A stretch of DNA of 64,000 nucleotides from Paracyclopina nana (Eukaryota; Arthropoda; Copepoda; Cyclopoida; Cyclopettidae): assembly GCA_019096065.1 (NCBI GenBank), contig JAGUCH010000002.1, positions 2,182,501-2,246,500 on the forward strand. The letters are read 5' to 3'. The notes beneath the pieces are model-generated. The model was not told where the DNA came from. It searched no databases and was given only the letters and a program-made list of their open reading frames with translations. The position numbers and the translations under genes are program-made. Of this stretch, positions 9,065-18,910 are shown in pieces (position 1 is the stretch's first letter; each line of letters starts with the position of its first letter).

Positions 9065-9716
9065 TGAAGAAGGCGGCGCGCGATGAGGATGGGGGACGAG
9101 TGGCCCTCTTTCCCGTCCCACCGAGCAGCGGCTGGGCTGGCCCCAGGTCATCGAAAGGCCTAAGCATCTTGTTATGTCGCCCTTATCTCCAATGCCCCAT
9201 CACCCCTGATTGCCCGCACCCTCTACCGACCCCTGAGCTTGCTGACCACTATATGGCAGAGGGCACATTGTACTGCCGACCTGCCTATCATCGACTCATT
9301 CTTCGCCCAAAGTACCTTTCCTTTGGCTTTTCCGAGTGGCGCTACATTGCAAAAGAAGAGCATTTGTTTCTGATGGCGGATGGCGAGCCCCGTGTGCAGC
9401 ACTTTGTGGTGCTGGGCCAGAAAGCCAATAGTTTCACCTACACGATGCCGCTCACCGAGCTACGTGAGTTCAAGGAAGCCTTAAACGAAATTGAAGGTAC
9501 TGCACATACAGCGTTTATTATGCTCATTAGAAACGTTAATATTATTATACAAGCTGATAGTTCTTCAGCAATAAAAATATCAACTCTAACGTGGAGAGGG
9601 CTAAAAGCCCATAGATGATGAGGCATTTAATCTTGTGTCGCATACACCTCACAATCACTGGCTCATTGTTTTCTTTTCTTTCAGACTCGCTGACTGCATT
9701 GGCTTCAGCCCAATGA
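9064..9716 (+). CDS. Unknown Polinton protein, likely spliced, about 154 aa
   Basis: ATG at 9064, overlapping the previous stop. The main exon runs to 9496, and a GT-AG intron (about 9497-9684, long pyrimidine tract before CAG) leads to a short last exon that continues the frame to a stop at 9714-9716. Without splicing the frame ends at 9618 instead. The protein has a compact, aromatic-rich core (YHRLILRPKYLSFGFSEW, EEHLFLMAD, HFVVLGQ) and a C-terminal helix (TELREFKEALNEIE). The core pattern could be a single-stranded-DNA-binding or PC4-like fold, but I am not sure. Confidence 0.55.
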
Positions 9717-9796
9717 AGCGTCTCTTCGATCCTCATGCTACCATTGCGATTCTCACACTTTTTCTCTTATCCCCACCAATTTTGGCTTCTTAGGTC

Positions 9797-10477
9797 ATGC
9801 CTAAAGTCATACTTTGCCCTCGTTGCCGAAGCTTTCGTGCTTCTACCTACGCTCTTCTACGCAACCATCTTGAACAATGTCCGTTTCGCCCTCGCAGAGA
9901 GGCGACCCCCTCCTTGTATCAATGCCCACAATGTCCAGCATCATTTACCAGGCAGGCTACGCTTAGACATCACGCTAAAGTCCACGTTCCTAAACGCCAT
10001 TACTTCTGCCCCACTTGCAGACGCGTTTTTCGGACATCCGTTGCCTTATTTGCTCATCAGCATCATTGTAGCGTCAGTGAGTGTGCTCCCACCCAATGGA
10101 TGGAAACAACACCCGCTGCCTCCCAAAAAAGGAGCTTCGCCGCCAATTTCAATCTGATTTCTTTCGATGAGTTTTTGTCCCAACATTTGCACAGTGTTCC
10201 TTTGGGCCGGGACACAACCTTCAGTATCGTTTTCATATTACGCATGTCTAGGGAAGAGACTACCCTCGACATGCCAATAAGACTAGCCAGGAGACGCACT
10301 TCAACCGCCCTCCCCCAATCATCTATTCTAAAGCAATCCATCTCAGAGGCTAAAGCAAGAGCTGACAGCCTCGAGTCGTTGGAAGGGAGCGGTTGGTGCA
10401 ATCTTGGCATCATAAAAATTGTGCTGGACATTTGGCCATCATTGGTGTATGTGCTCCCACAAGGGAGAAAAAAGTGA
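9797..10477 (+). CDS. C2H2 zinc-finger protein of the Polinton
   Basis: ATG at 9797, 226 aa. Three Cys/His finger units stand at the N-terminus: CPRCRSF...HLEQC, CPQCPASFTRQATLRHHAKVH (a classic C2H2 finger with CxxC-x12-HxxxH) and CPTCRRVF...HQHHC. The rest has no known domain. It is likely a DNA- or RNA-binding regulator or a structural zinc protein. Its end overlaps a T/A-rich stretch, and a CAG acceptor-like site upstream near 9790 hints that a first exon may exist. Confidence 0.7.
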   Translation: MPKVILCPRCRSFRASTYALLRNHLEQCPFRPRREATPSLYQCPQCPASFTRQATLRHHAKVHVPKRHYFCPTCRRVFRTSVALFAHQHHCSVSECAPTQWMETTPAASQKRSFAANFNLISFDEFLSQHLHSVPLGRDTTFSIVFILRMSREETTLDMPIRLARRRTSTALPQSSILKQSISEAKARADSLESLEGSGWCNLGIIKIVLDIWPSLVYVLPQGRKK

Positions 10478-10683
10478 CGAAAAAAAGACCAAAAAAAACA
10501 TTAAAAGTGAAAAAAATTATCCTCTGAGGCAAAAGGGAAAAAAAAAGGCATAAAATTGACAAAAAAATGCATAAAGAATTAAAGTATGGTTCTTGCCCCA
10601 TTTTGCACCCCTCCCAGCACACAAAACACTCTTTTTTCTCACCGACACTGGTTTTTTGTTACAGATTTTGTTTGACGACAACA

Positions 10684-11340
10684 TGAACATGGAGATTCAA
10701 TTTGGTGTGCTCCGCCCAGTGGATGTCGATCGCTTCTTTTGGTGCATTGAATTCCATCTCCAAGCAGCAAAGGACAGCGCTGAATCGGGTACCATTGCTC
10801 TCACCGGCCTTGAGGGGCTTGATGGTTTTGAATGCAGTCAGGTGTGATATAGGTTATGCAGTAGCTTCAGCTTACATGCATTTTTTTTTACTCTAGGCAA
10901 TACATCGTGGCATCTTTCAATGTTATGAGCTCAAAGCTCACATCCATGCAATGAAGAGGATTGTCAAGGATTTTATGGCACTTCATGATCCCTCCAGCAT
11001 GATGACCTCACCCTATGTCTCTCATGTTGAGGCGCACATTCAAAGACGCACCATGCTGTCGCCTTTTGCATTCGCGAGGGTGTCAGCAATGCCACTCAAG
11101 ATTGTCAACATTGCCATTGAAGCAATCTTTTGCTTCGGCACATTGGATGATGATGCACTCAAGCGCACCTCGAGACTCATTACGAGGAACATGCGCACTG
11201 CGCAAGAAACTGTGACCAAGCTGGAGGCTCTAATTCCTAGTGGTCAAATCGAGGGGGCAAAGAGCGTACGCATTGACATCGGGGTTCGCATTAGAGAAGT
11301 GGCTGATGAGGATGAAGGTTTCAATGAGTTGATTGAATAG
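10684..11340 (+). CDS. Unknown Polinton protein, two exons, about 200 aa
   Basis: Exon 1 is 10684-10841 and exon 2 is 10897-11340; the 55-bp intron has GTGTGA at its donor and a T-rich tract with CTAG at its acceptor, and the frame continues across it. The product is helical, with conserved-looking stretches FGVLRPVDVDRFFWCIEF, IHRGIFQCYELKAHIHAMK and IVNIAIEAIFCFGTLDDDAL, and an acidic end. It sits directly before polymerase B. I do not recognise the family; a replication accessory or terminal-protein role would fit the position but is inference only. Confidence 0.55.
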
Positions 11341-11608
11341 CTTTTTTTAATGCATGCGTGTCCCATGATCTCATATTATTTTCTGATACCATTTTTTTTC
11401 CCAATACCTCCACTAGTCCATATCAACTAGTCCACCAATCATGGTGCATAATGATTTATTCATCACACGTAAATAAAAGCACATTCCACTTCTCGGTCAA
11501 ATTACTCTTCATTTAGACATGTCTGTTTTGCGGGACAGGTAGGCTTTCTCAGTCTTTCTCCCGTGCATAGAATTCCCACAGTTGACTCACTCATGTTCTT
11601 TAGTCGCC
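11341..11608 (+). promoter_or_regulatory. Upstream region of polymerase B
   Basis: AT-rich. It contains GTAAATAAAAGC near 11470 and a possible 5'-UTR intron: ACAGGTAGGC near 11536 reads as a donor and TTCTTTAG near 11597 as an acceptor, just before the ATG at 11609. Assignment is tentative. Confidence 0.3.
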
Positions 11609-14600
11609 ATGAGCATTCCTAGAGTGCAACACTTGAGACATTTTGACGTCAATGAGCGCGCCTCTTTTTACTACGCTCTGGCACACGCTATTGATTGCTC
11701 ACCCCAAGATTTTAATCAACCTCCTTTCACCGAGGATGAAATTGAGTTTGTGGAAAAATTTGTTCATCAAAACGGAAGAACCTTTAATTTTGCAATCCAT
11801 CTCTTCTCCTTGGAAAATGACAACAGCGTTCAGCCAATTGTTACAGCATTGCAAGCCCCTGAAAACTACAGGCCTAAGTACTTGGTTCCCCTCTTGAGAA
11901 TTCCATCAGCAGATGGCGAAACACAATGGAGATACTTGCTCATTGAAAACATCAACAAGTTTTTAGCTCCCTACAAGCATGGAGCTCAGGAATCAAGGAA
12001 CACACGTCGCAAATTTTGCGAAAGATGCTTAAACACCTTTTATTCATTTACCAAACTGGAAGAGCATCAAAGCAAGTGTTGCGTGTATTCCCATTACATC
12101 GATGGCACGTTTCCTGTTTTTGGTCCCGAGGAAATCATGCCACGAAGAACTGATGACGGTTTGCCTCCCATTCTACAATTTAAGAATACAAATCGTCAAA
12201 TACAAGCTCCAATCGTCATCTATGGTGACTTTGAGTCTGCTCTTTTGCCAACGCAACAGCCCTGCCAAAAGTGCGTCCTGGAAAAAACTGCTATAGGTGC
12301 AAAATGCAAATGCAACTCACACTCGGATTCACCATACACGGAGCAAACTCACTCTCATGAAGCCATTTCATATTCATTTGTGGTTGTTGACCATGAAAGC
12401 CGCCTTCTTCATGAAGCTTGGGATACTTGCGATGCTCGATGTGCTGGCACCAAATTTGTCCGAGCCTTGCTGGACCTGGAGCCTTTGCTGCTGAAAAAAA
12501 TTTCGGCCTCTGTCCCAGCTGCCTTGGGAGCCAGGGAATGGGATAGCTTTTTTGACGCTCCAAGATGCTGCTTGTGTCTGGAGCCTTTTGATCCTGTTTA
12601 TGACGTGAGGTATGGTTCCCAGCATCAACTCCCTGATGGATACCAGCGCATTGTGGCCCATCATAACCACAATTCTGGGGCTTTTATTGGTGCCGCTCAC
12701 CATGTTTGCAACATGAAAGCGGCTGATTCAGCTCAGAAAATTGTGGTGGTCATGCACAACCTTTTTCACTATGATGTTTCCTTCATTCTGAAAGGCATTG
12801 AAAATAACCACGTTCGAAGCATCAAAGCTTTGCCAAAAAACATGGAAAAGCTGAGGTGCCTGCAGTTCAACAGCTTCATTTGCATTGACAGTATGCATCA
12901 TTTGAACTCAAGCCTAGCCACTTTAGCCAAGACACTGGAAGCCAGCAACCACAAATATCCGATTCTTGCCCAATCGGATCTTTGCAAGAACAAGCAAGGA
13001 ACCTTTGATTTGAGTCGAAAAGAAAAACTTTTGACTAAAGCACCGTTTCCCTACCAGTTGGTGACCAGTGTTGAGTCTCTCAAGGTATGGCATGAGTTTC
13101 CCGCTCAGGATCACTTTTACAGCGACTTGATTCAAGACTTCTCAGCTACCAAAGAGGAACATGCTAAAGGCAAGGAACTCTTTAGAATGCTGGAATGTCA
13201 GACCATGCTAGACTACATGGTGGTGTACATGCATCTGGATACCCTGCTATTGGCAGAGGTCATGCAAGTGTACCGATCGCAAATGATGGAGACGCTGGGC
13301 CTTGAAAGTCTGAGGTACATGACTCTTCCATCGATGGGGTTTGATTCATTTCTCAAGCTCACCAAGGTTGAGCTAGAACTGTTGACCGATTTGGACACTT
13401 ACAAGCTGTTTGAGTCCCAAATCAGAGGAGGGCTATGCTCTGCCTCCATGCATCACACCACTAAAACCGATGATGCCTCAGTGTATTACATTGATGCAAA
13501 TAGCCTTTATTGCTCTTGCTTTATGCTAAGCTTGCCAGTTGGTGGTTTTCGGTGGCTCTCACCGGCAGAGGTGGAGCATTTCCCCCTGATGGATATCAAC
13601 CCCTTGGCAGAGGGGAAAGGGTACTTTGTTCTTGTTGACTTGCACTACCCCGCAAGTATCTGTTTGAAGACAAGTGACTTTCCACTCTGCCCTGAATCAC
13701 TGACGGTGGATCAAGACATGGTATCCGCCTTCACTAGGCGCCTCATGAAGGACATTGAGGGACGGGATAAGTTTCAACAAAAACTGCTCACAGCAACATA
13801 TTTTCCACGCAAGAATTACATGACCCACTTGGCAACGCTGCAAACTTATCTTAGGATAGGCATGCGATTGGACAAAATCCACTCAATTTTGGAATTTGAT
13901 CAGCGCCCCTTTGGCCAAGACTTTATGATGGATTTTCTTAAACGCAGAGCCAGGGCAAAGACAAAGTTTGAAGGCAACATGCTGAAGTCTATCCCCAACT
14001 CCATTTATGGAAAAACTAATGAGCAGGTACGGAGCTACATTGAGCTGAAAGTTTCTAAAAGACCCGTTGACATCCAAAAGTGGGTTAACTCATCAAACTT
14101 CAAGGGGTTCAAAGAGCTGGGCTCAGGATTGACATTTGTTTACATGCAACCAAAGCGTGTTCACCTGAATAAGCCAATTTACCTTGCTTTTGCCATTCTC
14201 GAGTTGGCCAAAAACAAAGTTTATAATGATTTGTACTTTGAATTTGCCGCTGTTTGGCCAGACAGTCTCTCAGTTCAGTACCATGACACAGATTCATACA
14301 TCATCAAAGTGGACAAGAAGAATGCCGATAAAGATTTGCACCGTCTCAAACATCTCTTAGATACTTCAAACTTTCCAAGAGAGCATGAAATGCATGATGA
14401 TTCACGTAAAAATCACCCGCATCTTTGGAAGCTTGAAGTGAATGGTGACGAAGAAATGTGTGTTGCACTTCGACCCAAGTCTTATGCGCTCAAGATAGCA
14501 AAGCAAGGTGCAACTTTGGTGCACAAGCGGTGCAAAGGTGTCCCCTCAAGACTAGTAGAAAAAGAGTTTACATTCGAGGACTACTTTCAAACCTACATTG

Positions 14601-14854
14601 AAAAAAAGAGAAAATACGCCACTTTTTACGGCATTCGCATGAAAACTTTTTTGCTTGGGACATATGGATTCAAAAAAAAATGCCTCACCATCACTGACCT
14701 CAAGCGTCATTGGTTTGATTGTTCCAACCACAGTTGTCCGCTTGGCTCACCTGAAATTGTCATTTTCAAGGGCAAATGCAGAAGATGTTTGGGGCTATCC
14801 CGAGTGGAGCAAGAAACCATGCTGAGGGAGTGGATGAATGCAAATAATGAATGA
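11609..14854 (+). CDS. polB: Protein-primed DNA polymerase B (Polinton pPolB)
   Basis: First ATG at 11609 gives 1081 aa. Exonuclease motif I is seen in IYGDFES (about residue 205). A Cys/His cluster with HHNHNSG and HHVCN lies near 350. Polymerase motif A is YYIDANSLY (about 628), motif B is KSIPNSIYGK (about 793), and motif C is YHDTDSY (about 891); DTDS carries the catalytic aspartates. An N-terminal zinc-type segment (CERCLNTFYSFTKLEEH...C) precedes the exonuclease. Protein-primed family B polymerases copy linear genomes from a terminal protein and are the signature replicase of Polintons. The frame looks whole. Confidence 0.95.
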   Translation: MSIPRVQHLRHFDVNERASFYYALAHAIDCSPQDFNQPPFTEDEIEFVEKFVHQNGRTFNFAIHLFSLENDNSVQPIVTALQAPENYRPKYLVPLLRIPSADGETQWRYLLIENINKFLAPYKHGAQESRNTRRKFCERCLNTFYSFTKLEEHQSKCCVYSHYIDGTFPVFGPEEIMPRRTDDGLPPILQFKNTNRQIQAPIVIYGDFESALLPTQQPCQKCVLEKTAIGAKCKCNSHSDSPYTEQTHSHEAISYSFVVVDHESRLLHEAWDTCDARCAGTKFVRALLDLEPLLLKKISASVPAALGAREWDSFFDAPRCCLCLEPFDPVYDVRYGSQHQLPDGYQRIVAHHNHNSGAFIGAAHHVCNMKAADSAQKIVVVMHNLFHYDVSFILKGIENNHVRSIKALPKNMEKLRCLQFNSFICIDSMHHLNSSLATLAKTLEASNHKYPILAQSDLCKNKQGTFDLSRKEKLLTKAPFPYQLVTSVESLKVWHEFPAQDHFYSDLIQDFSATKEEHAKGKELFRMLECQTMLDYMVVYMHLDTLLLAEVMQVYRSQMMETLGLESLRYMTLPSMGFDSFLKLTKVELELLTDLDTYKLFESQIRGGLCSASMHHTTKTDDASVYYIDANSLYCSCFMLSLPVGGFRWLSPAEVEHFPLMDINPLAEGKGYFVLVDLHYPASICLKTSDFPLCPESLTVDQDMVSAFTRRLMKDIEGRDKFQQKLLTATYFPRKNYMTHLATLQTYLRIGMRLDKIHSILEFDQRPFGQDFMMDFLKRRARAKTKFEGNMLKSIPNSIYGKTNEQVRSYIELKVSKRPVDIQKWVNSSNFKGFKELGSGLTFVYMQPKRVHLNKPIYLAFAILELAKNKVYNDLYFEFAAVWPDSLSVQYHDTDSYIIKVDKKNADKDLHRLKHLLDTSNFPREHEMHDDSRKNHPHLWKLEVNGDEEMCVALRPKSYALKIAKQGATLVHKRCKGVPSRLVEKEFTFEDYFQTYIEKKRKYATFYGIRMKTFLLGTYGFKKKCLTITDLKRHWFDCSNHSCPLGSPEIVIFKGKCRRCLGLSRVEQETMLREWMNANNE

Positions 14855-14979
14855 GGACTTTTTTTCCCTTTCTTATTGTCGTGCTTATTTACTACAACAA
14901 CCCATTTTTTTTTTATTCGGTTTTTTTTGGTTTTTATTTCAATCTCAGATCATAATAAAAAAATTCCAAGTTCACATAA

Positions 14980-15726
14980 CTAATGACTCCTCTTGAAAAT
15001 TAGATTGAGCACAACTTCTTCTTCAGGATGCTCCTCATCAAAGTTTACGAGCGCGCCTTCCAGAGTTCTGAGCTCAAACTCAATTCTTCTTACGCTTGAA
15101 ACTAAGATGGGTAAAAAGTGATGCGATGGTGGCTCATATGAAATGAAACCCTCTAAATTAGTTGTTTCAATTGGTACAATTCCAAGCGCTGGGAGCGTAA
15201 GCTTTCCAATGGGTTGAATTGGGACAGCATTGCAAGACACAACTATGCAATTGGGCGAAATACTGCTTCGCTGAACAGGCCGAGGAAATTCAATCTTGTG
15301 GCCATGATATTTAGCGCTCATTTGCTCTTTTTGAATTTGGGCACCCAAAAACTGGGCCAATTTTGCGCTCATAGAGAGGGTAAGCCTTGCATTGCTCTCT
15401 GGTGGGTGGAAAATGATGCACTGGTGGATGGGCTCCAAGTCCAACTTGACTCTATAATTGCTTTGCGACGTTACAGATTGCTTGAGCTCACCCACAGAGA
15501 GTATGCCTGATGGCATAATGATGTCAAATTCCTCAGCCATCTTATTTGCACTAGGGGCATACTCTTTGAGAATATGAATTCGCCTTTCTTCAACCGAGAG
15601 GTTGTTTGAAAACCGAGGGCTGAACATGACTGTTGCAAGGGCTAGGCTCCATTGCCCTACACTCAATTGAGATCCAAAAGAGAGAGAGGCAATTCTTCTT
15701 GCCTCCTCTTGATGTTGCAGTGGCAA
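14980..15726 (-). CDS. Capsid-associated protein A (minor capsid candidate)
   Basis: Open frame of up to 248 aa on the minus strand; the exact start is not fixed. Beta-rich in its second half, ending in RRIEFELRTLEGALVNFDEE followed by a VVLNLIF strand. This closing pattern (a strand, then D/E-x-x-G, then a short loop and a last strand) is shared with the next gene upstream and is common in Polinton minor capsid/penton-like proteins. It lies convergent to polymerase B. Assignment to the penton-like class is inference. Confidence 0.5.
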   Translation of the reverse strand: MPLQHQEEARRIASLSFGSQLSVGQWSLALATVMFSPRFSNNLSVEERRIHILKEYAPSANKMAEEFDIIMPSGILSVGELKQSVTSQSNYRVKLDLEPIHQCIIFHPPESNARLTLSMSAKLAQFLGAQIQKEQMSAKYHGHKIEFPRPVQRSSISPNCIVVSCNAVPIQPIGKLTLPALGIVPIETTNLEGFISYEPPSHHFLPILVSSVRRIEFELRTLEGALVNFDEEHPEEEVVLNLIFKRSH

Positions 15727-16446
15727 AGAATGTGTGTTCTCTCTTTTCTCCCATCGGTCTTGCTAACAGTCTGATAATTGTAGGCTTTGTGTTTGGTAGA
15801 AGTCTCAGTGGGTTTCCTTCAGAGTCAGATAACTGAATAACAAACTCAGATTCGAAATCTTTGGAAAGAGCAAAAAAGTGGGCATTTTTAAATTGCTTTT
15901 CAACATACACATGTTGCTGAGGCGATGCAACTTCCATGGATGCAATGATGGGTGGCCCAACAAATGGTGGGTGCAAAAGTTGGGGACAGGTCAGGTGCAC
16001 AATAGGCTTGTACAGTGTCGGCAGTGAATCTGAAAGGTTACCATTACTTGACAAGAAAACATAGTGTTGAGACTTGACCTTCCAGTGACGAATGCTCAAT
16101 GAGAAGTATGTTTCACCATCAACTTGGTGCTTTCCGTTGAATGATGCAACCTGGCTTGGCTCTGTATTTCTCCACAAGAACTTGAACAAACCTTCATGCA
16201 CCCACAAGTATGGGAAAGGGATTTGCAGAGTGGGATAGAGCAGGTAGACAGCATCTCTGGCAGGATCATAAGTTACTTTTAGGTGTGTTTGATTAGTGTG
16301 CTCTTTTGAGAGTAAAATGTTAAGTGAAACAAGGACAGGGGTACATGTTGCAGATAAATACCGGCTGAATTGAGCAATGACTCTTTTGAAACATCCAAGC
16401 CAGTATCAAGTAGTGCCATGGCCGGCAGATCAGGATTGATAGGCAT
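15590..16446 (-). CDS. Capsid-associated protein B (minor capsid candidate)
   Basis: Minus-strand coding region whose longest clear open part is 15590-16207; coding signal reaches upstream to about 16446, so a further exon or another start is likely. Beta-rich, with FKNAHFFALSKDFESEFVIQL, then SDSEGNPL and PTIIRLLARP, the same closing strand-turn-strand pattern as protein A. It overlaps protein A in another frame at 15590-15726. The two could be related parts of the vertex or internal capsid, which is inference. Confidence 0.45.
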
Positions 16447-16575
16447 AGATTCGTTGATGAAACTAGATGAAAAGCAAACTGAAAGCACCCCACATTCTAG
16501 GCCCCGCTCTTGGGCAACTTCACGCTAGCTAAATGAGGTGTTTCCGGTTTAGAAGTTAAGTGGAGAAGCATCTTT

Positions 16576-17655
16576 TTATTGTTTCTTGAAATTTTTACGA
16601 TGCAACTTTACTCTTAATGATGGTGGAGCCCCTTGAAAGTTGATGGTCCAATAGTCACCTTCTTTGCTTAGGATTTTGCCCACATGCAATTGAAGTGAAA
16701 GCTTGACCCCAGTGAGCTCTTCATTGCGAAACCTCCCCTCCAATGTGTCCTGGCCCTTTAAGTCAGTGAGAGTGTACAAGGGAATAGGCATTGTGTCGGC
16801 GATTTCCTTCACAATAAAAAGTTCGTTGGTAAAGTGGGCATTGAAGGATCGACCAAATTTGCCAAGGTCCCTTGAGATCCTGACAAGCTGTCCCACTTCA
16901 TACTTAGGCTTGCGCTTTGTTATCGATGCATAGCGCAACAAATTTGCCTCACGGATTCGCAGTTGCTCTTTGTGATCACGTTCCGCTTTTACAGGGCTTG
17001 TTCCTATGGCCCGATGTACCCGAAAGTTGTAACTTTTCACAAGTTTTGGGAGCACCTCAACAAAGGAGCTGGTGCTGTATTCAGTGCAGTATCTTGAAAT
17101 GAGCGATTTTAGAGTTTTGATGAAGGCTTCAGCAAAGCTAGCCTTCCCTAGGGTTCTTGGGACATGAAGCTTGATGCCTTTGGAATCAAGCCACAACCTA
17201 AATGGCCTATTGAGGAACTCGGTTCCCGCATCAACTATCAGTTTCCTAGCCTGGTGAATTTCTTCGTCAAACACCTTGGAGAAGGCGGCTAGCACAGTTG
17301 GTCCACGTTTGTTCTTTAATGGTACCACCCAAGCGAATCTGGTGAAAGAATCAATGATCACTAATTGATACTTGAACCCCTGATTGTACTTCTCTTGCTG
17401 AAAAAATGAGCACAAGTCCGCTTGAATTTGGTCGCGTTTGTGGTATACATAAATAGGGTTGTAGATTTTACTAGGCTTGGGCTGACGATGGACTGTGAAG
17501 ACATCTACAGATTTCAAGTACTCTTCAATTTCTTCATGGGACAGCTGCCCCTTGAAGAACTGATGAATCTTTTCAACGCCCGCAAAAGCAATTGGATGTC
17601 CAGGGATCGTATATTTATCTCTAAGCAGTTTGACGGCTCTTTTTAGCCTCGGCAT
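16576..17655 (-). CDS. int: Polinton integrase (retroviral-type DDE)
   Basis: ATG at 17655, 359 aa. The N-terminal part is a helical zinc-binding-like region (KIHQFFKGQLSHEEIEEYL). The rve core contains IQADLCSFF (D80), LIVDAGTEF (D142) and KASFAEAFIKTLKSL (E176), a D-x61-D-x33-E arrangement. The C-terminal part has a QLVRISRDLGKF...FTNELFIVKEI segment like the SH3/chromo-like tail of Polinton and LTR integrases. It inserts the element and makes the 6-bp duplication seen at its ends. The gene's start overlaps the end of the TFIIB-like gene by about 13 bp. The frame looks whole. Confidence 0.95.
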   Translation of the reverse strand: MPRLKRAVKLLRDKYTIPGHPIAFAGVEKIHQFFKGQLSHEEIEEYLKSVDVFTVHRQPKPSKIYNPIYVYHKRDQIQADLCSFFQQEKYNQGFKYQLVIIDSFTRFAWVVPLKNKRGPTVLAAFSKVFDEEIHQARKLIVDAGTEFLNRPFRLWLDSKGIKLHVPRTLGKASFAEAFIKTLKSLISRYCTEYSTSSFVEVLPKLVKSYNFRVHRAIGTSPVKAERDHKEQLRIREANLLRYASITKRKPKYEVGQLVRISRDLGKFGRSFNAHFTNELFIVKEIADTMPIPLYTLTDLKGQDTLEGRFRNEELTGVKLSLQLHVGKILSKEGDYWTINFQGAPPSLRVKLHRKNFKKQ

Positions 17656-18389
17656 GATGAATGATGGGATCTTCGCTCATTCGTTTTCTCTTTTCCCTTT
17701 TTGGTTTTTGAGGCTCTTTTGGTGCCTGAGGTTGGAGGGGTGATTCTTTCTCTTCTTCGCTTGCGCTTGCACAGGGCTGAAATGTCCAAATCATGCTTTT
17801 GCGAAAACCTGGATATTGCTTCCCTTGAAATCCCGCACGTTCTTGCTACCACCTCAGGGCAAATGTCTAAGGCACTTTTTTGGGCATACACAAGTATGTA
17901 AGCAGCTACCCAGGTTGATGGTGAATGTGATGAATGCCCAGGTGGATGCTCAGCGTAAATTAGATTTTCTAGGCACAAAGCTTGCCGCCTATCTAATCCG
18001 CAAAGGGTTCCAAACCGAGAGGCCAGCAGGGCAGGATGAAAAGGCTTTGATTCGGGAAACGTTACTTTTAGCCCTTGTGTTAGTCGCTTGATCGTCAATC
18101 CACAGACCGAACTTATCTCCTTAAGTGTGCGTGGAACACTCTCTTCCTTGCACAACTCATAGAGGCACACTGCATTGATGAGTGAACGTTGTGCCAGCCC
18201 CAACTTAGCTTTCACCAAGCTTTTGAACCGCTCTACAAGCACTAATGGCATGTGAATTCTCTCGAGAAGCTGGATCATTTCATCCTCTTCGGGAGCCATT
18301 TTTTTGCTAAGACATCTAGGGCAGAATGTAAATTGTCCTAGCGAGTCTTCATAGTCAAGGCAGTGGCACTCAAGGCTTTCCTTGTCCAT
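17643..18389 (-). CDS. TFIIB-like transcription initiation factor
   Basis: The frame opens at 18395 with a non-ATG codon; the first ATG is at 18389, giving 248 aa. A zinc ribbon stands at residues 8-26 (CHC, then CPRC 13 residues later). Two cyclin-like repeats follow: INAVCLYELCKEESVPRTLK with EISSVCGLTIKRLTQGLK, and SPSTWVAAYILVYAQKS with EVVARTCGISREAISR. These match TFIIB repeats (ACLYIACRQEGVPRTFKEI, SPISVAAAAIYMASQ, EIGDIAGVADVTIRQ) closely enough to be confident. The tail (about 205-248) is Lys/Arg-rich. TFIIB bridges TBP on DNA to RNA polymerase II. The neighbour is a TBP-like gene, overlapping by about 52 bp, so the two are probably expressed together. The match rests on remembered family sequences. 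Confidence 0.86.
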   Translation of the reverse strand: MDKESLECHCLDYEDSLGQFTFCPRCLSKKMAPEEDEMIQLLERIHMPLVLVERFKSLVKAKLGLAQRSLINAVCLYELCKEESVPRTLKEISSVCGLTIKRLTQGLKVTFPESKPFHPALLASRFGTLCGLDRRQALCLENLIYAEHPPGHSSHSPSTWVAAYILVYAQKSALDICPEVVARTCGISREAISRFSQKHDLDISALCKRKRRRERITPPTSGTKRASKTKKGKEKTNERRSHHSSCRG

Positions 18390-18910
18390 TGGCAAGCCTG
18401 AGCGGACAAACTTTTCAAAAAAATTGTTTTACCACTTTCGTATGAAACTGCAAGTACTTCACCAAAAGGGGTATTCACCTTAATATACAGGCCTGAGAAT
18501 AGCTCAGAATTAAGCCTAGTTTCAAAGTTTTCAAGGTGCTCAAGGTGCAGTTGTTGCTCCAGTTGACAATCCGTTGTTACGTTGTCAACTTTCAGGGACA
18601 CAATTGGAGATTGGGCTAAGCGCTCTATAAGTTTCGTTGCTTCCAAAACTTGATGGACAGTGGAGCACCCAGTAATGTTGCAGTGCTGGCTCCGTTGACC
18701 ACCAGACCTAAAGAAACTTATACGCAACGAGTTTGAGCAATAACACTGCAAGAAATTGTGGAAACTTTTGCACCTGATTTTCTCACTAACACACCGACCT
18801 TCTATATCTGAGAGAGAGCGGGGATTGACTTTTGCACTCAGTTTAACGTTTCGAACAACAACAGTTGGAAGGCTAGGATTGAGCGTTGTTGCTTCCTGCA
18901 CACCCAACAT
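18338..18910 (-). CDS. TBP-like protein (TATA-binding saddle)
   Basis: ATG at 18910, 190 aa. Two TBP-type repeats are visible. Repeat 1 is PTVVVRNVKLSAKVNPRSL, then LRISFFRSGGQ, then NITGCSTVHQVLEATKLI. Repeat 2 is VSLKVDNVTTDCQLEQQLHL, then NSELFSGLYIKV, then LAVSYESGKTIFLKSLS. Canonical TBP repeat 2 reads [20 protein letters not shown]...ELFPGLIYRM...LIFVSGKVVLTGAK, so order and spacing match. It is strongly diverged from cellular TBP. Its 5' end faces the major capsid gene across 100 bp. With the TFIIB-like gene it could form an element-specific pre-initiation complex (inference). Confidence 0.82.
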   Translation of the reverse strand: MLGVQEATTLNPSLPTVVVRNVKLSAKVNPRSLSDIEGRCVSEKIRCKSFHNFLQCYCSNSLRISFFRSGGQRSQHCNITGCSTVHQVLEATKLIERLAQSPIVSLKVDNVTTDCQLEQQLHLEHLENFETRLNSELFSGLYIKVNTPFGEVLAVSYESGKTIFLKSLSAQACQWTRKALSATALTMKTR

